From Theobroma cacao (Eukaryota > Streptophyta > Magnoliopsida > Malvales > Malvaceae), in assembly GCF_000208745.1 (NCBI RefSeq), contig NC_030858.1, forward strand, positions 266,597 to 330,596: a stretch of 64,000 nt of DNA, in the 5' to 3' direction. Every line of letters begins with the position of its first letter. The stretch's first letter is position 1. This document shows, piece after piece, positions 1-11,110 of this stretch. Both the position numbers and the translations under genes were made by a program. Below the pieces are notes generated by a model. The model was not told the origin of the DNA, made no database searches, and saw only the letters and a program-made list of their open reading frames with translations.

Positions 1-782
1 CTTGTTTTGATTTTGTTCTGTTCCCCTCCCCCTCCCTTTCTCTATTTTTTTCCTCTGCAAACATACAAGTTAGGCTTTAGTTAGCGTATGGTCTTGTTTC
101 TTGTACATTTCTTGTCCAAAAATATAAAGTTATAGTTATGAATTTGCGCCAGGATTCGCATACGTTAGGTTGGAACTCGGAGGAGTCCACGTTCTACATA
201 TTTAGACTTAATATACAACATTCAAAGTTTCGGAGGGATGGAACAAGAATTGTGAAGCAAGGGCGCCTAGGTAGGGTGGTCGCTAATAAGTTTTATGTTC
301 AGTGACTTTAGAGTCCACGGATCACCATACGTCTGAATTTACAACATATTCATTTGCTCCAACTGTATCATATTCAATTATAAAAGTACTTATATGATCA
401 TTGCTTGGTTCAATATGTAATGATTGGGCTAGAGGAACACGGAAAGGGTCGAGGTTTCAAACTTTGGTTGAGCCTAAGCGGGCCTACGAAGGGGTCCATA
501 TCATGGCTGATGCTCCACTTTTACCCAACAAAATACATGGGTCTTAACCCATTGTGATCATTTATCCCTGTCCCAGCAGTCTTATTAATTTGCATGAGTG
601 AACAAACTTCCCTTTCTATCTCTATTCTGTCTGTCCTCCGGTATTTCCACATCAAAGTCACGCAGTCACATTTCCATACATATCTTAAATGGTGAAATAT
701 AAAGAGCTTCATTTGTTCCAAGTATCTCTATTCACTGAAATAAAAGAAAATGGCTCCAGCACATTTAAAACATTACGGCAAC
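1..782. other. Left-edge non-coding stretch
   Basis: No coding exon could be supported here. The first 60 bases are strongly pyrimidine-rich, as in a plant 5' leader or a splice-acceptor region, but nothing downstream extends this into a gene. The last one to three hundred bases before 783 are probably the 3' UTR of the minus-strand KH-domain gene that ends at 783. The small open frame at 521-721 (minus) has no recognisable features and is treated as chance. Confidence 0.4.
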
Positions 783-3700
783 TCAGTACCTAAAACTGCT
801 ATATCCTCCCAAATTGGAGGAGGAAGAGGACCTATAGCCTCCACCACCGGACGATCCATACCCTCCTATATGCGATGATGCAAATGTTGAACTATACGTG
901 GTCTCTGGCAACTGGGAGTATGCACTCAACCCTGTGTCAACCTTGCTGTATATGCTTGGTGCGGGTTCCTTGTGACTGCTAATAAACTCCTGCAAAAAGA
1001 ACACCACTTGAAGCTGTTAAAACGATATCTTACATGTTAAGACCTGAATTTGTACAGAGGGAAATTCACTCAACAATTACAATCTCATCTAACTTGTGAC
1101 ACAGAATTGATGATAGCTACCTGGATTAACTGTTGGGCCATCTGAACTTGTGAAGTGGTGCCCTTGATTTCCACCGTAATCTCATCCGGTAAACCCCCAC
1201 TCTCTTGTATTGTTAGGATTGCTCCACTCGCACGGCGAATATATGCAATATTTGATCCACCGACACCAATGATGTCCTCTGCATAGGACAATGGTACTTG
1301 CATTGTTTGCATCATCTAAAACAAAGAGTACCCATGCTAATGTTCAATCCAAAAAGAATAAGCCAACCAAAAAAAAGAAAAAGAAAAGAACAAAGAATTG
1401 GCCCAGAAGAATATAAAATAATAATAATTACAAAGAAACTGAAAGACTGGGAAGACATTCGCACAATTCTTCTATCAATGCAACTGAAGCCAGAACAGTA
1501 CACATAAGAAAGCCTCTATCATTTGAGATCATTTCCTAACTATTACCAGCAACAAATGGATGCAGAGGTATCCTGAGATACTATAAAAAACTTTCTTGAA
1601 ATGAGCACATGTAACATAGCAACACCAGCAGCAGCCATTATTTTGATGATTATGATTATCTTCATAATAATTACCTAAAAGCTCAATCTCATATGTTGAT
1701 AATACATTGACAAACCTGTGTAACTATAGGAGCAGCAGCACGACTAACTCCACTTGAGCGTATTGCTCCAATTCCATGATCTTGTCCATATAGTGACAGT
1801 CCTGATGCAGGAATTTTGGGTTCTAGATGAGCTTCACGATCATATAAAGGATCCCGCTTCAATGACAGGGAATAATCAGAACCAATCCCAGTTTGATGAG
1901 CAGAAGCAGAATGCAGTGAGGACTGACTTCTATCAGTCCAGGCATCAACCGGACGCTCCTGTGATATTTTTGCATGGTACTGACAAAGGCATATGTTTCA
2001 GTACAGCTTGCAGTTTAACCCTTACAACTCTGCAAACATGTAAAGTAGAAATTTCAGGTCTAACACTTACAGTTTTCTCAAAAATAGGAATGACGCTTTG
2101 ATCAACCAAGAACTTCCTCAACTGTCCCAGCACAGCTTCTAATGCTTTAAGAACCTTCAATGCTTCGCCGTGTATCTCCACAATTCTCTCATCCGAAGAA
2201 GCATAGGATGGCACTTCATCTGAAATAAATATAAATCTCAGAACCAAGCTGCTTTGAATTCAAGGGGAAAGAAATAAGGTACAGCAAATTTAGAAAAAGA
2301 AGTAAAATATACAGAAGATGGGGACTTGTTCAGAAATATACAACATGAGGGAAGAAAAGGAAAAGGAAGAAGAAGATACCACAAGAGGAGTTTATTTGAT
2401 AGTTAAGGTGGGGGGTATTTAAACTCAAGACCTCAACTTTAGAGGTAGGGTGTGGCCACAACTAGGCTGTTGTCTCAGCCACCAAGATATCCCATCAAAT
2501 TAGCAAATAGAAAACCAAGATTTGGGTTCTAACAATCAGCTAGGAAAGTCTTAATCCGAGTGGGTTAACGAGGTCAGTTTTCTTAAAATCCTTGCTTGGT
2601 TCTAGTAGATAACTAATTTAAGGAACCATAAACAGGTAGTGTATATGCAAACAAAAAGCAAACCAAAAGGATGAAATGCAGAAGTCAGGCATTGGCTTGC
2701 TTGATTTTGCCTTTTAAACTGAGATGTCTTACGAAATGGTAATCTTATTCAATTTCATTCTACCTTTACTCTTACTGACACCATTCTCGCACTCAGTGGA
2801 GGTCATTTCCTTAATTTATGGCGAGCTAAATACATGCCGATCCCACCTAAGTATAAGTAGTCAATGCTAAAAGAATTCCAATAAGAAGGGAAACGAAAAA
2901 CTAAAAACATGTAGAATGAAACAGAGGTCCCCAGTAAGCAAGAATAATAGAGGCCCACCACACCAGAAAACTGATAGAGCGCCACTTAACATCAAGCAAA
3001 GCCGCAAAGAAGAAAATCAACATTGGTAGTTTAAAAATTGTGATGAAGAAACAATATAGAGACTGAAGAAAAACATCATTGAAGCTGTTCCATGCAACAA
3101 TTGTAGCAAATGTTTTGCAAAAAGAGTAAAATTGCACCTTCTGATAAAACCCGGACAGAAGCATCAGTGGCCTCCTGAATAGATTTAATAGTTGAGCCTT
3201 GCTTCCCAATCAAATTGATTGCTTGGGAAGATGCCACCAATAACCTTATAGAACAAAATGCTCCCCCGGCAACGTCACCTTCATTAGTTGATAGACCAAC
3301 CACACGTTTAAAAACTCTTACAGCAGCATCCATTGCAGGGGAGAGTGAGAAATCTGGCTCTTCTTTTCCAGATATTAGAACCTAGAAAAGGAAAAAAAAC
3401 TTTGCCCTAGGTAAGTAAGACATAACTACGCTGCACAGAATGAATAACAATTAATAAGAGAAACAAATAAAAAGATGGAATTTTTTGGTTGTGGGAAAAA
3501 CCCTAGAGTTATTGTAGGAATTGAAGAAATGGAGGGAAAAGGTAACAGACAATGCGATCAGGAGTGCCAAGGGGGCCTTCGAGGATGCGAATGCGAGCAC
3601 GAGTTTCGTCGCACATCTTCTTCACGAGTTCTCCCTTGCGTCCAATGATGCTCCCAACCTTTGAAACCGCCACAATCAACCTGAACACGTTGCATCCTGG

Positions 3701-3913
3701 CCACCCGGGCCACTTCTCCACCGTCGCCTTCTTAATCTCCAGTTCTTCCTCTTCTTCTTCTTCTACTTCTTCTCCCTCTTCTTGCTTCGCCGTTACTTGT
3801 TCTGCCATAGCCGCGGTCGTCGCCGGAGGTGAAGGAGAAGGAGCGTCGGATGCGGGTGGTTCGGCGCGGACGCTGATAGAAGTTTCGTCCTTGCTATTGT
3901 TGTTAGAAGCCAT
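783..3913 (-). CDS. PEP: Three-KH-domain RNA-binding protein (PEPPER-like)
   Basis: Six exons join in frame to a 473-residue protein: 3913-3551, 3381-3138, 2219-2071, 1979-1716, 1315-1121, 989-783, all with GT-AG borders. An acidic, Glu-rich N-terminus (about residues 40-60) precedes three KH domains. Their GxxG loops are seen as GRKG (91-94), GKQG (180-183) and GVGG (357-360). The tail is Gly/Ser/Tyr-rich and ends in SSFRY. The conserved lead-in WPGWPG precedes KH1. Length and domain spacing fit Arabidopsis PEPPER (At4g26000), a nuclear post-transcriptional regulator that affects pistil development and the flowering regulator FLC (family knowledge). The ATG at 3913 opens the acidic N-terminus. 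The closest alternative is another member of the same KH subfamily; FLK is longer. Function here is inferred from homology only. Confidence 0.88.
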
Positions 3914-5956
3914 TGAATTTTTATTTCGCGAGCTTGTTCTTTGTGCTTGCGCTTTGCGAGAGTGAAAAGAACGGCTTTGAGTTGAGCGGTGTCGCAGTTG
4001 GACAAATGCTCAAGCTTTGCTTTAGGAGTTCAGTTTTCGCTAGGACTTAATGCCCACCTGTCATCGGCAAAATTTGAGCTTTTTATTTATGTATTTCTTC
4101 TTCCTTTAAATAATTAAAAAAAATTACTTTTCATGAAAATTCTTTTTTAAAATAACTTTTTCTTATATAAAATTTAAATAAAATTTTTTACTACATTCAA
4201 CCAAATTTTTATATTTTTAATTTAGATAAAATAACTCTTAATGACAAATTATTAATTAACAATATAATCGTTGTTACATAGCATCATTCATATTAATAAA
4301 TGATATGGTTACAGACATTTCACCGTTCACTTCAACCTCACATCATCGCTGAATGAACATACAATTTCTATGAGAAGCTCTGACTATTTCTTTAAAAAAT
4401 GAAGGAGTTACAAAAGGAAACATTGCTAATGTACCTATCTCAGCTGAAGCATGGAATAGATGGACTCTTCAGCTCTAAACTTCCAACATCATCACATACT
4501 ACTAAAACAGTAAACATCTGATTGCATATTTGATTTAAATGGAGGTTGCAGCTTGACAACCATCGAGCAATGGGGGTACAGTAAATGAATAAGTTTGTAC
4601 ACCCAGGCCAGAAGCTTATGAAAGCAACTCAGTGATCCACATATAAAAAGATCAAATAGGAAGGAAAAGTTACATTATTGATGAAGCTTCTCAAACTATC
4701 AGCACCAAACCACCATTTGCAATTATGTCCTACAGCTGATGGACAGGATTGGATTGGTTATCTTTTCGTCAGCTATGGAGCCACCAGATGATCTCTCTCC
4801 AGTCTCCGCTATGCAGAATACCTTGTAGTTGTAGAGACCAAATAGGGCTCAAGAAGCCTCCTTTTGCAGCCATCTCCATCGTAGGGGACCTTGGTGCTTC
4901 ATAAACCAGATAGATACGAGTACTCAGTAGAAGATAAAAGTACAAACCCATGTTTCCGTAAAAAATATAACAAGCTATAGATTATGTGCCATGCAATCTT
5001 ACTTCATTTCCAAATTGGGAATCTTCACTACTAAAAGGGCCCTCAAAAACATTGCCACCAGCCCTGCCCTTTTTTGCTGGATGATGAGCTGAATCTACCA
5101 TACACATACAATGGGAAGCTTGAGAAGATGAAGGTTAATGTAGCCCCCCATTCTTTTCTATATTCCAGTAAAAACACATAGCCCGTTCTTCATTTTTTCA
5201 AAAAAAATATGTAGCCCCATTTTAGTCCTGGGAAGAGACTAATTAGCAACTATGTCTAGGATTTTGGAGAGCTATTCCATTCACCAGAATCACAAATTAT
5301 ACTAGAAATCAAAATGCCTAACAAATAAAGATAAATTTAAACAAATACCTTGGTCCTCAGGTGTCTTGGAACAAAAGGTTTTGGCAGTCTCAAAGCATTT
5401 AGTTTTCCTCATTCTATGCAGTGCTCTTGCTCACTGTTAATTCAATTTCCAAACCATGAGGTGATTTAAACCTTACTTCGGGATCCCTCTGATCAAGCAG
5501 GATGTGTTGTAAACTGGAGGTTATCCCTATCTGATGCAACTACCAGTCTTAATCAGCCTTCAGTTCCTGCCAAGCGCCTGGAACTGAATGATTACAGGAA
5601 AGCTGTATGGATTCAAACCACATGCTCATGTGTACGAAAGAGAGAGATGCTAGAAATTACCATTAACTTGTAATAAATGCAAAATAAAAGAGAACTTCAG
5701 CATATTAAGAAAAAAAGCTTAAATAGACGGTAAAAGACGCATACCTCCTTAAAGAACACATGTAAGACTCAGCCTCCAAAATCCCAAAACACTTGACATC
5801 ATTCAAAACTTGGACTTTCGAAACCATGACTTGAAAGCAAAAATGGGTGTTGCTTTTCTTGATACCCGTATCTGATTAAAAAGGATAAATCATTTTTTCC
5901 TCATCAACCACTTCTGATAGAGAGCAAATGTCTTAGTCAGAATTCCTCAATTTCCA
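3914..5956. other. Intergenic region between the KH and PPR genes
   Basis: This holds the promoter and 5' leader of the KH gene (minus strand, from 3914 upward) and the downstream region of the PPR gene. Bases 4080-4300 are very AT-rich. From about 4400 to 5950 the composition is mixed, and there are splice-like sites on the minus strand, for example a GTATGC donor near 5747. A spliced PPR 3' UTR is therefore possible. No open frame longer than about 60 codons with recognisable content was seen. Confidence 0.4.
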
Positions 5957-8900
5957 CTACTTTTTAATAAGTTTCTCATAGGGAACATGATCAATTTGTA
6001 CACCAGATCTCTGAATCTTGGCAAAAAGCTCTTTTGCCTCCCTCAGGTTACCTCTCTTCCAGTGACCTCTAATCAGTTCTGTATAAGTTATTATATCAGG
6101 TTCACAGCCTCCTCTCAGCATCTCATCATGTAATTGGAGTGCAAAATCAAGCTGTCCAAAGTTAGAAGCAGCACCTATCAATAAATTATAGGTAACCACA
6201 TCTGGGAAAAGGCCATTTAAAAGCATCTCCTTTTTCACAGAATATGCACTTCGTAAATTTCCTCCTTTCACTAGTGCATGAATTAATGCATTAAAAGTAA
6301 ATATATTTGGTGAAACACCAAATGATAGCATTTGATCTATAATAGATAATGCATTTCTAAAATCTCCACATCTTCCATAACCATGAATTATAAGGTTCCA
6401 TATAAGAGGCACTGGCAGTATGGACTTCTTTAACATGCTGAGAAGAAACTCATTAGCTTTCACAATATCTCCACAGGAACATAGGCCTTGAATAATTACT
6501 TTATAAGAAATCTGATCTGGAGCAATGCCCATTCTTAACATAACACCATGAATGTGACAAGCCTCATCAAATTTTCCCTCCTTGCAGAGAGCACTTACAA
6601 GTGTGTTATAAGTAACAACATCAGGAAGTAAACCTCTTCTAAGCATTTCACCACAGTATCCGTAAGCAACCTTCCTGTTCTGACTCAAACAAAATCCGTG
6701 AATAAGGACATTATAAGCAACAACATCAATCTGAATATTCTTTTGAAGCATCTCATCCCAATATCCAAGAGCTTGAACCATATCCCCACTCTTAAAACTA
6801 CCATCCATAAGTATAGTTGACGTTATCAAATCTGAAGTTGCTTTCGAATTGTCATCGCTTAAAATCTCTCTGAGAAGCTTCATAGCATCTCTTAATAGAC
6901 CTCTCTTCAACAATGCATGCATAAGTATGTTACAAGTAACTCTATTTGGCCTAATAGAACAGCTGGCCATAGCAGAGAAAAGATATAGAGCTTTATCCAT
7001 ATCATCTATAAGACAGTAGCCCTTGATAAAAGTGTTGTAAGTCACATGGTTTGGAGGTGGACCCTTTTCTATCATCTCACGAAAAAGCCAATCTGCTTTC
7101 TTCATGTCACCTATTTTGCAGAGGCCATTTAGAAGATAATTGTGTGCAAGTACATCAGGAATAATACCTTTCTGTATCATCTTCCTCCGCAACATTAGAG
7201 CTGATCCCAACTTCCCGTCCAAACATAAAACCTGAATTATGGCTTCACCATGGTCCTCCCTTAACATCTTCCCAAGAAGCCTTGTAGCATCTCTCAGAAG
7301 ATGTCTCTTGCACAATTTATGCACAAGCATACTACATGTAACCCTATTTGGCCCGATACCATGGCTAGTCATAGTGGAGAACATATAAAGGGCTTTATCC
7401 ACATCATTTGAAAGGCAGCATCCCTTGACAAAGGTGTTGTAGGTCACATGGTTGGGAGGTGGGCCAATTTCTAGCATGTCCCTAAAAAGCCAATCTGCCT
7501 TCTCCATGTCACCCTTTTTGCACAAGCCATTTAGAAGATAATTGTGTGTAAGCACATCAGGAATAACACCTTTCTTTATCATCTCCCTCCGTAACCATAG
7601 AGCTGCTCCCAACTTCTGCTCCAAACACAAATCTTTAATCATGGCTATCTGTCCAGCATTATCATCACTTAAAATCTCTCCGAGAAACTTCATAGCATCT
7701 CTTACTAGACCTCTCTTCAACAATGCATGCATAAGTATGTTACAAGTAACTCTATTTGGCCTAATACAACAGCTGGCCATAGCTGAGAAAAGATAGAGAG
7801 CTTTATCCATATCATCCATAAGACAGTAGCCCTTGATAAAAGTGTGGTAAGTCAAACGGTTTGGAGGTGGGCCTTTTTCTATCATCTCATGAAAAAGCCA
7901 ATCTGCTTTCTTCATGTCACCGATTTTGCACAGGCCATTTAGAAGATAATTGTGTGCAAGTATGTCAGGAATAATACCTTTCTGTATCAGCTTCCTCCGC
8001 AACATTAGAGCTGATCCCAACTTCCCGTCTGAACATAAAAACTGAATTATGGCTACACCATTGTCCTTCCTTAACATCTTCCCAAGAAGCTTTGTAGCAT
8101 CTCTCAAAAGATGTCCCTTGCACAATTTATGCACAAGTATACTACATGTAACACTATTTGGCCTGATACCACGGGTAGCCATAGTGGAGAACATATAAAG
8201 GGCTCTATCCGCATCATTTGAAAGGCAACATCCCTTAATAAAGGTGTTGTAGGTCACATGGTTGGGAGGTGGACCAATTTCTAGCATCTCCCTAATAAGC
8301 CAATCTGCCTTCTCCATGTCACCTTTTTTGCACAAGCCATTTAGAAGATAATTGTGTGTAGGCACATCAGGAACAACACCTTTCTTTATCATCTCCCTCC
8401 GCAACCATAGAGCTGCTTCTAACTTCTGCTCCAAACACAAATCTTTAATCATGGCTATCTGTCCAGCATTATCAGCTTTCAAAGTGCGTACCTTGAGTCC
8501 TAACTTTGTCAATGATATATTTTCCCTGAAAAATCTCATATGGAAATGAAAGACATTATAGGTGAGAATTTTCTCATTTATAAGTCATTGAATCATCCAT
8601 GACCAACACTCTCGAAATGCTTATGTAAAACAATTGGAAGATCTGAATTAACAATCAATCAATCCTGACATAAAAGATAATATTAAAAACAATTTCAAGA
8701 TCCCAAGAGCAAGATCATTTCTTAACATCAACATGCAGCCTTGATTTAAAGAAGTTTAACCAGATATCAACATATGTATATTATTTATACCCAAAGGCAG
8801 AAAAAGCAAGTGTTACTTCAACTATGAGTTCAAGTCTTCAAGATGCTTAAAATGTATATTTGAAACTCTTAAAAACAAAGTAGTATATCCAATCTATTAG

Positions 8901-10212
8901 ACATTATAAAAGTCATAAAACTCACAAAGTAGGCCTATGATTTCAAAAGAGGAAAAAAGAAATAAACTATCTTTATCACATATTGCATATAACATTAATT
9001 TAGTGTTCACTTTCTCTTTTGAGCCATGTTTGTTAGATTGACACAAATAAGTCATAACATTGCGCTCAAGCAAAAATAAAATGCATGAAGCATTCAAATT
9101 TTGATTACAAATCATCAAAGGATAATAGGAATCACCACATGATTGTTTCCTTAGTTTTCATTAAACTCATTGGTTGTATGAGATGAGCATGGAAACAATA
9201 TTAAATGATTGTGCAATTCTCCTGTTTCAAATTTTAGAAGGAGAAGAAAAGAAGCTGTGATTCCCAAACAAAAAAAAAGAATCAAAAGCTAACCTCATCA
9301 TTTTCAAACGCTCCAAACTCTCCTTTAGTGTTGCATCTAACACATTGAACACTGCCTTTGGGTCTTGTTTGCCATTGAAATCTTTCTTCTTAAAAAACCA
9401 ATCTTGAGTTCTCAACTGATAATGATCACTGGTAGCTGGCATGAGATCTCCAACAGCTGAAAGTGGATTTTCAACCTTACTAGCCCTTCACGAATTTTCA
9501 GGTCCATAAATTAGAAAACAAAATGCAAGGCAAGGTGCAATATGCTCAACAAAATGAACTCCATAAAATGTTTTCTTTAGGCTGATTAAAATTTCTATTG
9601 GATGGTTCCATCCAAAAAACAAACACTTTTGGGAAACTCAGAGTGGTTGTTTGTCTATATTGGGAATTGTTAAGAGGATGAGTCCTGTTTGTTGGATCAC
9701 TCTGTAGGTTATTCTTTGTTCTATCACGTAGTTTTTTAAGTCTCCTCAGTTAAAGTTTAGCTGCCTACCCCAAGAACCCTTTTCCTTGTCTTGGACTGTA
9801 CCATTAATACATTTACATAGCAAAAGTTAAAACAGCAAATCAAATTAAAGCAAAGATGGTTAAACAGCTACAAGAACATTGCAGATTCTTCAAGTTATTT
9901 TCCCCACAAAATATAACGATATAGCTGAACTAAACTTGGAAGGGAGATTAATCTGGAAATTAAAACAAAAAAGTTACCTTGCATTTGGATTAATGCTCAA
10001 AATGTTGGCCACCATCTGCGCAACATTGTACTTAATGGAATCGAGTGCTTGATTCAAGAACCGAATCAGAAAAACATGAGACGATGAGCATGGCATTGAT
10101 TCCCCACAGGCAATTGCTAACTGGATAAATTCAAAAAACCATTTTCTTTTTACCTTTCAATACTTCTTTTTTACAAAGAAGAAGAAAAAAGAACAAGGGA
10201 ACTCACGGCCAT
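5957..10212 (-). CDS. P-class pentatricopeptide repeat protein (At5g24830-like)
   Basis: Four exons give 967 residues: 10212-10207 (only Met-Ala), 10120-9978, 9479-9294, 8525-5957. Phases match at each junction, and an in-frame TGA precedes the ATG. About two dozen 35-residue PPR motifs fill residues ~130 to the end. They carry the usual NYLLNGLCKxGD and VTYNTxI signatures, and no E or DYW tail follows, so this is a P-class RNA-binding protein. Such proteins usually act in plastids or mitochondria. The first half contains a 270-residue tandem duplication (see the repeat entry). In the duplicated block most motifs carry Asn at both code positions (5 and 35), which by the published PPR code favours pyrimidines. 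The neighbour CRY3 supports orthology to At5g24830, recalled from memory. The tiny first exon is the least certain part; a start in the GC-rich segment 10213-10451 is an alternative. Confidence 0.82.
6854..8473 (-). repeat. Two 810-bp tandem copies inside the PPR gene
   Basis: Copy 1 is 8473-7664 and copy 2 is 7663-6854. Each begins with an Asp-Asn-Ala-Gly-Gln segment and spans exactly 270 codons, so the frame is kept. Each copy is itself built from two diverged halves of about 136 and 134 codons (boundary near 8065 in copy 1). An older doubling was therefore followed by a younger one. By eye the two 810-bp copies differ at only a few per cent of bases in the stretches compared. The four half-units explain the four similar GPPPN-containing PPR blocks. 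Confidence 0.93.
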
Positions 10213-11110
10213 TGGATTAACGTCCTCGTAGGGCAAGGAATCTCAGTAGCTTCTAACTCTGCATCATCACTTCCTCTTCGTTCGCGGTTGCCCAGCCACG
10301 GTTGAGGCAGAAGTCGGAGGAGTTTTGCTCCGTTTTCTCTTTTCCCTGGGCTTACCGGGTTTCCTTGGATTTTGGACCTTGACTTCGAATGGGCTGGGAC
10401 CTTAGCCCAAACCCCTCTGTTTGGAGGTAAGTTGGAGATTCTCACGTACACCTGCAGTGCACAATCTCCGGATACATCAGCCCACGTGGCGCCTATGTTA
10501 AAAAGACAAAACGAAAATCACTCGCAAAGTGCAACCCACATCCGCGGTTTAAAAGGCTAACCGCTCCTTCACCTTTCTATTGCAACTTGTAATTTGTAGA
10601 GTAGAATTCCAGCAAAAGGAAAAATCTTTACTTCAATTTCCCGGTAATTCTAATTTCTGAAAGATGTTCTTGTCTATTTTGTTGTTTATTTGTTTTAGAC
10701 AAAGATTTGGTTCTGTCGGTGAAGATGCTGCATGTCTCTGTCTCTCGACAAAAGTTTAATTTCTGTTCCGTTATATGTTGGAATCAATCTAAGCCATGAC
10801 TTTGATTATTCGCTAAAAAATGGATAAACTGGATTCGCTACTTGAATATTTGTGAGATATAGACATGTTGCAAATGATTGAACTTTCTTGTAAGATACTC
10901 CACTAGGTGTTCATTGACAAACAATATACTCGAAAATTTTAGATTTATTATTTGTTTTTGTTAAATTTATCATTGTTTATTGGATATAATCTTATTTTTG
11001 CGAACATGCACACTTACTAAATTCTAATCGGTGAATTTTTGCTCTTGGTGTGTGCTGAAACGATTTGCAAATGTTGAAACCAATGTTCTGTTAACAGTGG
11101 TGGCAGGAAT
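10213..11110. promoter_or_regulatory. Shared promoter of the divergent PPR and PHD genes, with a G-box
   Basis: The PPR gene reads left and the PHD gene reads right from this interval. It contains a palindromic G-box, CACGTG, at 10483-10488 within CCACGTGGCGCC. A probable PHD 5'-UTR exon lies around 10570-10641, ending at a GTAATT donor, and its intron runs to the AG just before 11101. No TATA box stands out near the G-box. The regulatory role is inferred from motif and position. Confidence 0.5.

Noticed and set aside
2391..2500. Possible retroelement or SINE fragment in a PEPPER intron
   Set aside because: It has the look of dispersed plant repeats, but no tRNA-like boxes, poly-A end or target-site duplication could be defined.
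3552..3965. 137-codon plus-strand frame opposite KH exon 1
   Set aside because: It is a complement of the acidic Glu-rich N-terminus (poly-Ser in reverse). The minus frame carries the KH domain and consistent splicing.
4769..4951. 60-codon minus-strand frame downstream of the PPR gene
   Set aside because: No recognisable domain. It is short, and its position fits untranslated or intergenic sequence.
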